From contig JAEMGR010000040.1 in assembly GCA_016458225.1 (NCBI GenBank), positions 1 through 64,000 on the forward strand: 64,000 bases of DNA. The letters are read 5' to 3'. Below the pieces are notes generated by a model that saw only the letters and a program-made list of their open reading frames with translations, did not search any database and had not been told where the DNA came from. The stretch is from Myxococcaceae bacterium JPH2 (GTDB lineage Bacteria > Myxococcota > Myxococcia > Myxococcales > Myxococcaceae). The translations under genes and the position numbers were made by a program. Of the stretch, positions 38,095-47,427 are shown piece after piece (the first letter of the stretch is position 1; each line of letters opens with the position of its first letter).

Positions 38095-40845
38095 CTAGCC
38101 CCCTGAACCGAAGGATCCGAACCCGGCGATGCTCAGGTTGACGCCTGCGAACTCCAGCGACTGGCCTCGACGAAGAATCATCACCCCCTCGACACGCCAG
38201 CAGTTGCACGCCGGGCCGTAAGACACGGCGAACGTCTGCTGAGCGAGGGGCTGCGATTCTTGAGTTGTTGGATCCCGGTAGAGAGGCTGCACCAACGCTT
38301 CGTACCGCAACCCGAGCCCAAATCCGAGCGTGATTCGCGTACCTGCAGTGAGTGCCTGTGCCCGTTCGGCCGCAGAGCGATCGGGCAAGTCAGGAACTTC
38401 GGGAAGGGAACGCGAGGCTTCCCCGACCAGCATGTCGATTCCCCGACGTACCGAGTCTGGCCCCACAGCCAGCGGATCGAGTCCGCGCTCGATGGCGAGC
38501 GGGCGCACCGCGAGCAAGTCGTCGTAGCGCGCGTAGAGGCCGTCGCCCTTGCCGTTGTCGATGGAGAAGTCGGCGGCGAGCTGAGTGATGTCGCCCGTCG
38601 TGGGATCGAGCCGCACGAGCGCGCCCGCGGTGAGGATGCCCGCGCTGGCGCTCAGACGCGCGAAGGAGTCGCGCAGCACCGAGCCCGTCATCGTGCCGTC
38701 GGCGATGGCGCGGGTGAGCTCCGAGCGGCCCGCGACGGGCGCGTAGCGAGACAGATCGAAGCCCTGCCCGAGCCGCAGCCGCAGCGGCTCGCGGATGAAG
38801 TTGCCCGTCTTCACGCTCAACGCCTGGTCCACCGCCACCACGGCCTGGAGGAAGCCGCGCACGTGACCATCCGACTGCAGCGGCACCGCGGAGTCGATCT
38901 CGTCGTAGCGCTGCGGCGCACCGGACGGAGACGCCCCCGCCGCGGGCACGCGTCCCCAGCCGATGGGCACGTAGCGCAGCTCCACGGAGGGCGCGATGGT
39001 GTGGCGATACGTCGACGTCGACTTGGGCGTGAGCCCCGCGAACGTGCGCGCCAGCTGCGAGTCGAGCCGAAGGTTCGCGATGGGATAGCCGCGCTGCTGC
39101 GTGCGCCCCGACTGCTCGCCGATGAAGAAGTCCTGCCGCAGCGCCAACGACGGCGTGACGCGCGCGACACCACTCAGGTCGAATGAGCCGGTGAGGCGCG
39201 GGTTGACATCCAACCGGTCGCGCGCCTCGCGATCCTGTGTGTCGAACACGCCGTTGGACTGGCCTGGATCCACGGGCAGCCGCTTGGGGTCCAGCGTCAG
39301 CAGGTCACCCGCTGGACGGTAGCGCCCCGTCGCCGTGTACTGGCCATCCACACCGAAGTCGCCATAGCGAGACAGGATCGGCGTGAGCCGGCTGTACTCC
39401 ATGCGCAGCCCGCTCACGAGGCCGCCCCAGATGGGTCGCTCGGGCAGGACGAACGTCAGGCCCGGCAGGCGCTGGAAGGTGCTGGGGCCGGGAATCTCGG
39501 GTCGCTCGGGGTCCAACGCCGCCGGCAGGCGGTTGTCCTGGATGAAGCGGAAGGGCCAGCGCAGGTCCTGGCGCAGCGACACGTCCAGGCCCGCGTAGAG
39601 CTCGTCCTGGCGCTGGTAGATGACCCCGGTGCTGCGCAGGTAGTTCTGCTCGCGCGCGATGACGTCGGCCGTGAGGTCGCGCGTGTAGAAGCCGTCGGAC
39701 ACAAACGACGCATCCACGCGGTCATGCCAGCCGCTCCCCAGGTCCTGCGTGTGCTGCCACGAGGCCTCGCCGCGCAGGCCCCGCTTCTCGTTGATGTACT
39801 CCGGAACGACGAGCCCGCCTTCCGTCTCGTCCAGACGGAAGAAGTCTCCGCCGCTCAGGCGCGGATCGAACCGCGGATCCACGCGGGGTCGCGAGTCCTG
39901 GAGGAAGCCCAGCGTGACGCGACCGCGCGTGTGCTCGCTGGGGACGTAGCGGAACTCGGTGAGCAGCCGAGGTCCCTTCACACCGTTGATGCGCGGCTCG
40001 CGACGGGTGACGGTCAGGAAGTTCTCGGTGCCCACGATGCGCGCGGGCAGGTCACGCTTCACGACGTTGCCGCCGGAGAAGTAGCCCGGCGTGAGCGTCA
40101 TGTCGTAGCTCTCGCCGAGCGTGATGAAGAACGGCGCGTCCAGCGCGAAGCCATTGAGGCTGGACGTGGTGGGTCGCGGAATCAGCAAGCCCGTCCGGCG
40201 CGAGGACAGCGGCAGATACAGCCACGGCAGCGCGAAGACGGGCACGGAGCGCACGTACACCACGGGCCACGTGAGGATGGCGCGCTCGCCCATGACGACG
40301 CTGGCCTCGTTGGCCTCCACGCGCCAGCTCGGCTCGCCCGGGCCGCACTCGCACGGGGTGAAGGCCAGGTCGTCCACCACGAAGGCATTTGGGCCCGTGC
40401 GCTTGATGTGCGTGCCGCTCATCAGGACGGGCGTCTGTCCCAGCGCGCGCAGCTCCTCGGGCGTCTTGGCGGCGAGCAGGGCCTCCAGCGTGACGCCCTT
40501 CTTCTGCATGAAGAGGCCACCCTGCACGACGGCCTCGTTGGCCGCCAGGTCCATGCGCACGGACTCGGCCACCGCGGCCATGCCGCCGCTGACGAACATC
40601 ACGTTGCCGGAGGCGGTAGCCACCTGGGCAGCCTCGTCGTACGTCACCTCGTCCGCGCGCAGCAGGTTGTCGCCGCTGCGCAGCTCGCAGTGGCCGCGCG
40701 CGGTCAGGTGCTGCGCGTCGGAGTCATAGACGACGTAGTCCGCCGCCAGCTCGACGGTCTCTCCAGACGGCAGTTGCACCTGGGTGGCCAGGGGCAGCTG
40801 CGTGGAGACGAGCAGCGCGAGGGCGACCGGGACGAGGGAAGTCAT
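38095..40845 (-). CDS. lptD: LptD-like LPS-assembly outer membrane protein
   Basis: A 916-residue protein with a signal peptide, an N-terminal OstA/LptA-type beta-jellyroll (about 25-150) and a large C-terminal beta barrel. It should deliver LPS to the outer leaflet. Cysteines are unusual: Cys53, Cys165 and Cys167 (PCECGP) in the periplasmic part, and Cys880 and Cys882 (ACNCWR) near the C-terminus. E. coli LptD links its N- and C-terminal cysteines by disulfides, so paired CxC motifs may play that role. The AMIN gene lies 42 bp upstream. LptE was not seen. Confidence 0.85.
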   Translation of the reverse strand: MTSLVPVALALLVSTQLPLATQVQLPSGETVELAADYVVYDSDAQHLTARGHCELRSGDNLLRADEVTYDEAAQVATASGNVMFVSGGMAAVAESVRMDLAANEAVVQGGLFMQKKGVTLEALLAAKTPEELRALGQTPVLMSGTHIKRTGPNAFVVDDLAFTPCECGPGEPSWRVEANEASVVMGERAILTWPVVYVRSVPVFALPWLYLPLSSRRTGLLIPRPTTSSLNGFALDAPFFITLGESYDMTLTPGYFSGGNVVKRDLPARIVGTENFLTVTRREPRINGVKGPRLLTEFRYVPSEHTRGRVTLGFLQDSRPRVDPRFDPRLSGGDFFRLDETEGGLVVPEYINEKRGLRGEASWQHTQDLGSGWHDRVDASFVSDGFYTRDLTADVIAREQNYLRSTGVIYQRQDELYAGLDVSLRQDLRWPFRFIQDNRLPAALDPERPEIPGPSTFQRLPGLTFVLPERPIWGGLVSGLRMEYSRLTPILSRYGDFGVDGQYTATGRYRPAGDLLTLDPKRLPVDPGQSNGVFDTQDREARDRLDVNPRLTGSFDLSGVARVTPSLALRQDFFIGEQSGRTQQRGYPIANLRLDSQLARTFAGLTPKSTSTYRHTIAPSVELRYVPIGWGRVPAAGASPSGAPQRYDEIDSAVPLQSDGHVRGFLQAVVAVDQALSVKTGNFIREPLRLRLGQGFDLSRYAPVAGRSELTRAIADGTMTGSVLRDSFARLSASAGILTAGALVRLDPTTGDITQLAADFSIDNGKGDGLYARYDDLLAVRPLAIERGLDPLAVGPDSVRRGIDMLVGEASRSLPEVPDLPDRSAAERAQALTAGTRITLGFGLGLRYEALVQPLYRDPTTQESQPLAQQTFAVSYGPACNCWRVEGVMILRRGQSLEFAGVNLSIAGFGSFGSGG

Positions 40846-40887
40846 GCTGGACGGGGTGCGCGCCGGGCCGGGGCGGCACCCGGGACC

Positions 40888-42333
40888 TCAGCGAGCGGGG
40901 CGCTGGAAGTCGAGGGTGATGAGGTTGCCGTCCTGGCGCGTCTCGAAGCGCGCCGACTCCTTGAGCTGGATGGTGACGCGCACGGTGCGATTGGCGCCGG
41001 GATCCGCCTCCACCTTGGCCACCGCGGTGGCGAAGAAGTGCGTGTCCAGCGGGCGGGTGTTGTTGGTGAACTCGACACGCGTGTTCTCCAGCTCCAGCAC
41101 CACCTGCTTGTCCTGCTCGCTCACCGTGTAGCGCACCGGCTCGTTCGTGCGGACGAAGACGCGCGAGGCGCCCTGCTGCTGCTGGAAGCCCACCAGCGTC
41201 ATCGTCTTGCGCCGCGAGGACACCTCCGAGACACCCTGCGAAGAGGACGCGGCCTCGTGGCGCGACTCGGCGGCGCGGCTGCCCTGGCTGGGACGGGAGC
41301 GCGTCTCGGCGGCGGCCACGGCCTCCTGCTGACGGCGCTCGCGCTCGGCGCGGGCCTCCTCGGCCTTCTGGCGCTTCTCGTCGGCGGCCGCCTCGCGGGC
41401 CTCGGCCTGCGCCTGCTTGCGGGCCTCGGCCTCGGCGCGGGCCTCCTCGACCTTCTGGCGCTTCTCGTCGGCGGCGGCCTGCGCGGCGGCGCGGCGCTCC
41501 TCCTCCGCGGTCTTCTGCGCGGCGGCGCGAGCATCCGCGTCCTGCCGCTTGCGCTCCTCGGCGGCGGCCTGCGCGGACGCCCGGGCATCGGCCTCCTGGC
41601 GCTTGCGCTCCTCGGCGGCGGCCTGCGCGGCGGCGCGGGTCTCCTCTTCCTGACGCTGGGCTGCGGCGCGCGACTCGTCCTGGCGCTTGCGCTCGGCCTC
41701 GGCGTCCGCCTGGGCACGGGCGGTGGCCTCGGCGGCGGCCTTTTCCTGGGCCGCGCGCTCGGCACGGGCGGACTCGGCGGCGGCCGCGGCGGCCTGCTCC
41801 TGGCGCTGGCGCTCCTCGTTGGCGGCGCGCGTGGCGTCCGCGGCGCTGACCCCCGCGGGCGAGTTGGCCGGAGCCCCCGTCTGCGCGGACTCGGCCACGG
41901 CGGCGGGCTTCTCCGCGGCGGCGGCGGGCTTCTCCGCGGCGGCGACCGCGTTCCCACCCGTCACCTTGACGACGAGGTTGTTGCCGGAGGCCTGGATGTC
42001 GGTCTCCACCTCGCGCTCATAGCCGATGAGCACGCGGGCGATGGCCGAGGAGTCCGAGCCGTAGCTGGCGGTGCGGATGCCCGTCACCACGCCGTTGCCC
42101 ACCTGCTGCTCCTCGGGCACGCCCGAGAAGGTGGCCTCGGCGATGTCGATGACGAGGCGCGGCGGATCCGTCATGGTGAAGGTGGTGAAGTTCGGCTTCT
42201 TCGAGCCGGAGATCTCCACCGTGCCGCCATTGACGCGCACGTTCGTGATGCTGTTGAGGTCAGCGGCCGGCTGCGCCAGCGCCAGCGCGGGCACGAGCAC
42301 CCATCCGAGCAGCGACACCGCCAGGGCCTTCAT
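40888..42333 (-). CDS. AMIN - coiled coil - AMIN periplasmic protein
   Basis: A 481-residue exported protein with a signal peptide (to about residue 20), an AMIN-type domain at about 25-125, an Ala/Glu/Arg-rich charged helical region (about 170-345) and a second AMIN-like domain at about 375-480. AMIN domains bind cell wall or envelope polysaccharides in AmiC and secretin PilQ. The helical part includes near-repeated 18-residue blocks such as EERKRQEADARASAQ. It lies immediately upstream of lptD. No amidase or secretin domain is present. Confidence 0.7.
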   Translation of the reverse strand: MKALAVSLLGWVLVPALALAQPAADLNSITNVRVNGGTVEISGSKKPNFTTFTMTDPPRLVIDIAEATFSGVPEEQQVGNGVVTGIRTASYGSDSSAIARVLIGYEREVETDIQASGNNLVVKVTGGNAVAAAEKPAAAAEKPAAVAESAQTGAPANSPAGVSAADATRAANEERQRQEQAAAAAAESARAERAAQEKAAAEATARAQADAEAERKRQDESRAAAQRQEEETRAAAQAAAEERKRQEADARASAQAAAEERKRQDADARAAAQKTAEEERRAAAQAAADEKRQKVEEARAEAEARKQAQAEAREAAADEKRQKAEEARAERERRQQEAVAAAETRSRPSQGSRAAESRHEAASSSQGVSEVSSRRKTMTLVGFQQQQGASRVFVRTNEPVRYTVSEQDKQVVLELENTRVEFTNNTRPLDTHFFATAVAKVEADPGANRTVRVTIQLKESARFETRQDGNLITLDFQRPAR

Positions 42334-42424
42334 CGACCACTCCCGTTCACAAAATTCACAGGGGGCGAATGCTAACACGCGCTCCCCTGGCTCCAACTTT
42401 TTGCGGCTCACGCCACGAGCGACG

Positions 42425-43696
42425 TCAGCGGATCCGCGGCAGGACGGGCGAACGGGTCCGGTGCGTCCGGGCATACTCGATGAGGTTCTTGATGTCGTAG
42501 CAGATCTGCCGGATGTCGTGCCCCATCGTCAGCTCGATGTGGCTGTTGCCCTTCACCGGACGCCACAGCAGATACTCGCTCTGGGCCGCGCGATACACGC
42601 TGCGCGTGGACTCCACCGAGGCCAGCGGATCCAGGTCCCCGAAGATGATGGCCATGGGGACATGGATCTTCTCGAAGCCCCGCTTGAAGTCGTAGTCGGT
42701 GCGGTAGCAGACCATCTCGCCGCGGCGGATCCACCGCGCGAACTGCTCCAGCACCTTGCGCGGCTCGCGCTCGCCGCCCTCGCGCAAGAGCCAGCGGATG
42801 TCCTCGCCGCTCACCCGCTCCGTGTTCACCAGCCGGTTGAGCCGCTGCGTGAGGCGCTTGTACAGCGGCGAGTCCTCGGCCTGCACGAGCTGCCGCTCCA
42901 GGAACTTCAGCACCGCGTCCACCGGCACCGCGGTGAAGCGCACCGCCTCGCGTGACTCGGACCGCAGGCGCTGGCTCAGCGCGGGGCTGAAGAGCGCCGC
43001 GCCGCGCGACAGGAGCGCTCTCCCCGAGTCCGCCGCGCGCCGCTCCAGGTTGAAGCCCGCGAGCCCCACGTCCACCAGGCTCGCCACCGCGGGCGCGCTG
43101 TAGGCCAACAGCCGCAGCAGCATGAAGCCCCGGCCCAGGTCCGCCGGCGAGCCGATGGTGATGAGGCCCTCGAAGTCGTCATGGATGCCGGCGTAGCCGT
43201 AGCCCAGCATCCCGCCCATGGAGTGGCCGCAGTAGAAGATGCGCTCGCGCCGGGTGATGCGCTTCACGCCGGAGACAGCGGCGGGCAGGTCGTAGAGGAA
43301 GTAGCTGTCCAGGTCCCAGCCGTAGTCCAGGTCCGGCGGCAGCGGGCGCTTGAAGCGCTCCGCGCGCTCCTTCTGGAACGCGATGGAGCTCTTGCCGTGC
43401 CCGCGCAGCTCCAGGATGTGGATGTCCACGCCGAAGAACAGCAGGTTCTTGACGAACTGGCCGCTCGTCCACGTGTGCCGGTTCTGCGAGAAACCGTGCA
43501 CGAGCAGGAGCGGCTCGCCGAACAGCGGCTGGGCAAAGGGCTGCTTCACCGGCCGATAGCGGCTGATGACCAGCGACCACCCGTCCGCGGTCTCCACGAC
43601 GTATTTCGTCTTGGTGTAGAGCGCCCGGAAATCGACTTCGTCGATGGTGGGCATCGGAGGCCCGGGGATCGCCGATCTCCAGTCCGGCAGGCGCAT
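42425..43696 (-). CDS. Alpha/beta hydrolase
   Basis: A 423-residue serine hydrolase. Oxyanion motif VHGFSQNR; nucleophile Ser in GHSMGG; catalytic Asp near FGDLDPLA; His in NSHIELTMGHD. It is longer than a minimal esterase because of a helical lid of about 150 residues (200-330), like lipases or PHA-synthase relatives. No signal peptide seen. The natural substrate is not known. Confidence 0.8.
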   Translation of the reverse strand: MRLPDWRSAIPGPPMPTIDEVDFRALYTKTKYVVETADGWSLVISRYRPVKQPFAQPLFGEPLLLVHGFSQNRHTWTSGQFVKNLLFFGVDIHILELRGHGKSSIAFQKERAERFKRPLPPDLDYGWDLDSYFLYDLPAAVSGVKRITRRERIFYCGHSMGGMLGYGYAGIHDDFEGLITIGSPADLGRGFMLLRLLAYSAPAVASLVDVGLAGFNLERRAADSGRALLSRGAALFSPALSQRLRSESREAVRFTAVPVDAVLKFLERQLVQAEDSPLYKRLTQRLNRLVNTERVSGEDIRWLLREGGEREPRKVLEQFARWIRRGEMVCYRTDYDFKRGFEKIHVPMAIIFGDLDPLASVESTRSVYRAAQSEYLLWRPVKGNSHIELTMGHDIRQICYDIKNLIEYARTHRTRSPVLPRIR

Positions 43697-43705
43697 GCTT
43701 GGAAT

Positions 43706-45013
43706 CTACGGCGCCTGATGCAGCGCGCCAAGGTTTCGCTTGGGAAGGGCCTTCACCCGCCCCACCAGGAACAGGGAACCTGTGCAGAGCACGACGTCAT
43801 CCGGGCCACTTCGGGAGCGGGCAGTCGCCAAGGCGTCCACCAGCGAGCCATGGACCCGAACCTCGGGGCAGAGGGCGCGCGCCTCGTCCACATAGCGCTC
43901 GGGCGCCAGGGAGCGCGGAGTCTCCAACGGCGTGAGGTCCACCGAGGTGGCGAGCGGAAAGAGCGCTCGCAGCATCGGCCCCCGGTCCTTGTCCGCCACG
44001 ACGCCGAACACGAGCCGCAGCCGCCGACCCGGATACAGCGCCCGGAGCGCCTCCAGGAGCACCTGCACGCCCGCGGGGTTGTGCGCGCCATCCACCACGA
44101 CCGTGGGCGACTGGCCCACCTCTTCCAGCCGACCAGGCCATCGAGCGGTGGCCAGTCCCTCTCGCGCCGCCTCGGGTGACACCGCCACCCCGCGCGCGGC
44201 GAGCGACTCCAGGCACGCCAGCGCCATGGCCGCGTTCTGCCGCTGATACGGCCCGCGCAGCGCGAGCGACACCCCGGACAGGCGCCATGAAGGCCCGCGA
44301 TACGACAGCGCGCCGTTGGCCTCTCCTTCGAGCGCGAAGTCGCGCCCCTCGACGAGCAGCGGCGCGCCCACCTCGGCCGCGCGCCGGGAGATGGCCTCCA
44401 GCGCCTCGGGCTCCTGGCGCGAGACGACCGCGGGCACGCCGGGCTTGAAGATGCCGGCCTTCTCGCCCGCGATGGCCCCGAGCGTGTGGCCCAGGTACTC
44501 CATGTGGTCGAACGAGATGGGGGTGACGGCCGTGACGGTGGACAGCGCCGCGTTGGTCGCGTCCAGGCGCCCGCCCAGGCCCGTCTCGAGCACCACCACG
44601 TCCACGCGCTCCTGCGCGAAGTGCCAGAGCGCCACGACGGTGCCGAACTCGAAGTACGTCATCGGGTCCGACAGCGCCGAGGGATAGCGCTCCAGCACCT
44701 CCAGGATGCGCTGGCCGAAGCGCGCGTCCGGGATGTCCTCGCCGTTGACGCGGATCCGCTCGTTCACGCGCACCAGGTGCGGCGACGTGTAGAGCCCCAC
44801 CCGATGGCCCGCGGCCTGGAGCGCGGCGGCGGCGAAGGCGCACGTGCTGCCCTTGCCGTTGGTGCCCGCCACGTGCAGCACGGGCGCCTGACGCTCGGGA
44901 TGGCCCAGCGCCTCCAGCGCCTCGCGCACCCGCTCCAGCCCCAGCTTGATGCCCGAGGGGTTGAGCTGCGCGAGGAAGGCGAGCGCTTCCTCGGGGGTGC
45001 GGGGCGCGCTCAT
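43706..45013 (-). CDS. folC: Folylpolyglutamate/dihydrofolate synthase
   Basis: A 435-residue Mur-ligase-like enzyme that adds glutamate to folates. P-loop HVAGTNGKGST, then TSPHL and the AEKAGIFKPG-like segment GEKAGIFKPG. Length is typical. accD lies 15 bp upstream on the same strand, the usual accD-folC pairing. Confidence 0.93.
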   Translation of the reverse strand: MSAPRTPEEALAFLAQLNPSGIKLGLERVREALEALGHPERQAPVLHVAGTNGKGSTCAFAAAALQAAGHRVGLYTSPHLVRVNERIRVNGEDIPDARFGQRILEVLERYPSALSDPMTYFEFGTVVALWHFAQERVDVVVLETGLGGRLDATNAALSTVTAVTPISFDHMEYLGHTLGAIAGEKAGIFKPGVPAVVSRQEPEALEAISRRAAEVGAPLLVEGRDFALEGEANGALSYRGPSWRLSGVSLALRGPYQRQNAAMALACLESLAARGVAVSPEAAREGLATARWPGRLEEVGQSPTVVVDGAHNPAGVQVLLEALRALYPGRRLRLVFGVVADKDRGPMLRALFPLATSVDLTPLETPRSLAPERYVDEARALCPEVRVHGSLVDALATARSRSGPDDVVLCTGSLFLVGRVKALPKRNLGALHQAP

Positions 45014-45028
45014 GCGAATGGCGCCGCC

Positions 45029-45883
45029 CTACCCCACCAGCCCGAAGAGCTGCCCGAGCTTCGCGCGGAGGTCCTTGCGGTGGACGATGGCGTCCAGCAT
45101 GCCGTGCTCCAGGAGGAACTCGGAGCGCTGGAAGCCCTCGGGGAGCTTCTGGCGGATGGTCTGCTCGATGACGCGCGGACCCGCGAAGCCGATGAGCGCC
45201 TTGGGCTCCGCGAGGATGACGTCGCCGAGCCACGAGAAGGACGCGGCCACGCCGCCCGTGGTCGGGTTGAGCAGCACGGAGACGTACGGCTTGTTGCCGG
45301 TGCGGAAGCGGGCGATGGCCGCGGACGTCTTCGCCATCTGCATCAGCGAGAAGATGCCCTCTTGCATGCGCGCGCCGCCCGAGGCGGAGAACACCAGCGC
45401 GGGGCACTTCAGCTCGTGGGCGCGCTCGAAGACGCGGGCCACCTTCTCACCCACCACGGAGCCCATGGAGCCGCCCATGAACTCGAACACGAAGCAGCCC
45501 ACGGAGACCTGGTGCCCGTCGATGCGGCCCACACCGGAGATGAAGGCGTCGTTCTCGCCCAGGTTCTTGCGCGAGGACTTCAGGCGGTCCTTGTACTTCT
45601 TCGAGTCGCTGAACCCGAGCGGGTCCTGCGGCTCCAGCTCCTTGTCGAACTCCTCGAAGCTGTCCGGATCCAACAGGGCGCTCAGTCGCGCGCGCGCCGG
45701 CCAGGCGTGGTGGTGCTCGCAGTGCGGACACACCATCCAGTTCTTCTCGAGTTCCTGGCGGTAGATGATTTCGTCACAGGTCTCGCACTTGGCCCACAGG
45801 CCCTGCATGCGCGAGGGCTGCGGCGGCTCGGTGGCGGGCTCGGGGACGACGGCGATGCGGGGCTTCTTGGAGAACCAGGCCAT
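45029..45883 (-). CDS. accD: Acetyl-CoA carboxylase carboxyltransferase subunit beta
   Basis: A 284-residue subunit with an N-terminal four-cysteine zinc ribbon (CETCDEIIYR and VCPHCEHH) and the crotonase-fold carboxyltransferase core (FSASGGARMQEG, PTTGGVAASF). It pairs with AccA, which is not in the window, to make malonyl-CoA. Standard length and motifs. Confidence 0.95.
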   Translation of the reverse strand: MAWFSKKPRIAVVPEPATEPPQPSRMQGLWAKCETCDEIIYRQELEKNWMVCPHCEHHHAWPARARLSALLDPDSFEEFDKELEPQDPLGFSDSKKYKDRLKSSRKNLGENDAFISGVGRIDGHQVSVGCFVFEFMGGSMGSVVGEKVARVFERAHELKCPALVFSASGGARMQEGIFSLMQMAKTSAAIARFRTGNKPYVSVLLNPTTGGVAASFSWLGDVILAEPKALIGFAGPRVIEQTIRQKLPEGFQRSEFLLEHGMLDAIVHRKDLRAKLGQLFGLVG

Positions 45884-45940
45884 GGACGCGCCGGGTTAGT
45901 CCGGCCGCCCGCGCCCGTCAACTCCTTCGGAACCCGCCCT

Positions 45941-46696
45941 TCAGAACTCGAAGGTGTCCCCCAGCTCCAGGACTTCCACGGGCAGGCCGGCCAGCTCCTT
46001 CTTGAGCTGGGACACGAAGGCCGGCTTCAGGTGGTAGAGCAGCACCGAGGCACCCCGGCGGTCGAACTTCTGGAGCTCCGACGCCACCGTGTGGGGCGTC
46101 AGGTGCCCGGAGATGTCCGCCAGCGGCTGGAGGCTGTTGGGGAAGCTGGCCTCCAGCAAGAGCGCCTTGAGGTTCTTCGTCTCGTTGAGCGCCTTCCAGA
46201 GCTTGTCCGTGGGGCCCGTGTCCCCGCTCATGGCCAGGGCCGCGCCGCCCTTGGACACGATGAAGCCGCAGGACTCCACCGGATGGCTCACCGGCACGCT
46301 GCGCACGGTGTACGGGCCCACCTCGAAGGTGCTGCCCGCTCGGAAGGACTGGATGCGCAGGACGGGCTTGGCCCGCGTGGGGATGCGGGTGAAGTCCGGC
46401 CACAGCGCGTTGTTGAACATGTTGTCGCGCAGGGCCTTGGCACACTCGCGCGACGCGTGGATGGTGACGGGCTTGTCCCGCCGGCCAATCACCAGGTCCG
46501 CCAGCAGCGGCAAGTCCTTCACATGGTCGAAATGGCTATGGCCCACGAGGATGTGGTCCACCTTGCAGAGCTGCTCGAGCGACAGCGTCCCGGTGAGCGC
46601 GCCCGCGTCCAGCGCGAGCACGTCATCCACCAGGAAGCAGGTGCTCCTGCACGTGGGCAGCTCGCCTCCATGGCAACCCAGGACGTTCAGCTTCAC
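45941..46696 (-). CDS. Class II cAMP-phosphodiesterase-like metallo-hydrolase
   Basis: A 251-residue metallo-beta-lactamase-fold protein. The metal site HSHFDH (His53, His55, Asp57, His58) is complete, and it opens MKLNVLGCHGG, a feature of the yeast PDE1/CpdP class. Its start is one base after the stop of a Crp-family gene, and an adenylate cyclase lies just upstream, so cAMP is the obvious candidate substrate. Substrate is inferred from context. Confidence 0.7.
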   Translation of the reverse strand: MKLNVLGCHGGELPTCRSTCFLVDDVLALDAGALTGTLSLEQLCKVDHILVGHSHFDHVKDLPLLADLVIGRRDKPVTIHASRECAKALRDNMFNNALWPDFTRIPTRAKPVLRIQSFRAGSTFEVGPYTVRSVPVSHPVESCGFIVSKGGAALAMSGDTGPTDKLWKALNETKNLKALLLEASFPNSLQPLADISGHLTPHTVASELQKFDRRGASVLLYHLKPAFVSQLKKELAGLPVEVLELGDTFEF

Positions 46697-46697
46697 G

Positions 46698-47348
46698 CTA
46701 GAGGTCTCCGAACTTCCACTTCATTTCCAGGTAATGGAGGAAGTCGTGAAGTCTGGCTGAGTCATACACGGTCAGTCTGTCACCGCTGCGCTCGACGAGG
46801 CCGGCGCGCTCCAGGCGATCCAGCATGCTGCGAACGGCGGGCTCGCCCACGCCGATGAGGCGCGGCATCTCGCGCACCATGAAATCGATCTCGATCCCTT
46901 CCTCCATGGGACGGCCGCGCGTCTGGCAGGCCTGGATGATCTGGTGCACGACCCGGCTGGCCGGATCCGACATCAGGAGGTTTTCGATCTGCGCATCGGC
47001 CTCGGACAGTCGCTCGGAGAGCTTCTTGATCATCCGAACGGCGATCTCCGAGTTGCCGCGGATCATCGCCTCGAAGGTCTTCGGGTCGATGACAAGAAGC
47101 TTGGCGTCCTCGTTGACGGTGGCGGAGGCGTTGCGTGGCTTGTTGGAGATGATGGCCATCTCCCCGAAGAACTCTCCCGGCCCTAGGACCGCGAGAATCT
47201 TCTCCACGTCACGCACATGCTTGGAGATGGCAATCTTCCCGGACTGGATGACAAACATCTCCTTGCCGGGCTCTCCCTCGCGGAAGAGTTCGGTGCCCTT
47301 CGGGAATTCCTTGCCGAAACGTTGAAAGAGGGTTTCCTCGGCGCCCAT
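46698..47348 (-). CDS. Crp/Fnr-family cyclic-nucleotide-binding regulator
   Basis: A 216-residue protein: a cNMP-binding fold (about 10-130) with phosphate-binding cassette FGEMAIISNKPRNASA, whose Arg and Ser resemble the cAMP-binding residues of CRP, then a C-terminal winged helix (MPRLIGVGEPAVRSMLDRL). It sits between an adenylate cyclase and a phosphodiesterase-like gene on the same strand. DNA targets unknown; one candidate dyad lies in its own upstream region. Confidence 0.85.
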   Translation of the reverse strand: MGAEETLFQRFGKEFPKGTELFREGEPGKEMFVIQSGKIAISKHVRDVEKILAVLGPGEFFGEMAIISNKPRNASATVNEDAKLLVIDPKTFEAMIRGNSEIAVRMIKKLSERLSEADAQIENLLMSDPASRVVHQIIQACQTRGRPMEEGIEIDFMVREMPRLIGVGEPAVRSMLDRLERAGLVERSGDRLTVYDSARLHDFLHYLEMKWKFGDL

Positions 47349-47393
47349 CTGGCCCGTGAGTCAATCAGCCCCCTCCCCCTCGGTCAAATAACC

Positions 47394-47411
47394 CAGCGCG
47401 ATAACGCGCTG
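47394..47411. promoter_or_regulatory. Perfect inverted repeat upstream of the Crp-family gene
   Basis: CAGCGCG (47394-47400) pairs with CGCGCTG (47405-47411) around ATAA, in the gap between the cyclase stop and the regulator start. It could be a regulator operator or a hairpin attenuator. Confidence 0.45.
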
Positions 47412-47427
47412 AGTCAAGCCGCCGAAT

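Noticed and set aside
41500-41700. Apparent DNA repeats in the AMIN gene
   Set aside because: The repetition comes from Ala/Glu/Arg-rich coding sequence of a coiled coil, not a mobile repeat or CRISPR.
39724-42375. Very long open frame on the + strand opposite lptD and the AMIN gene
   Set aside because: It is antisense to two well-supported genes and has low-complexity composition with no recognisable domain. High GC creates such shadows.
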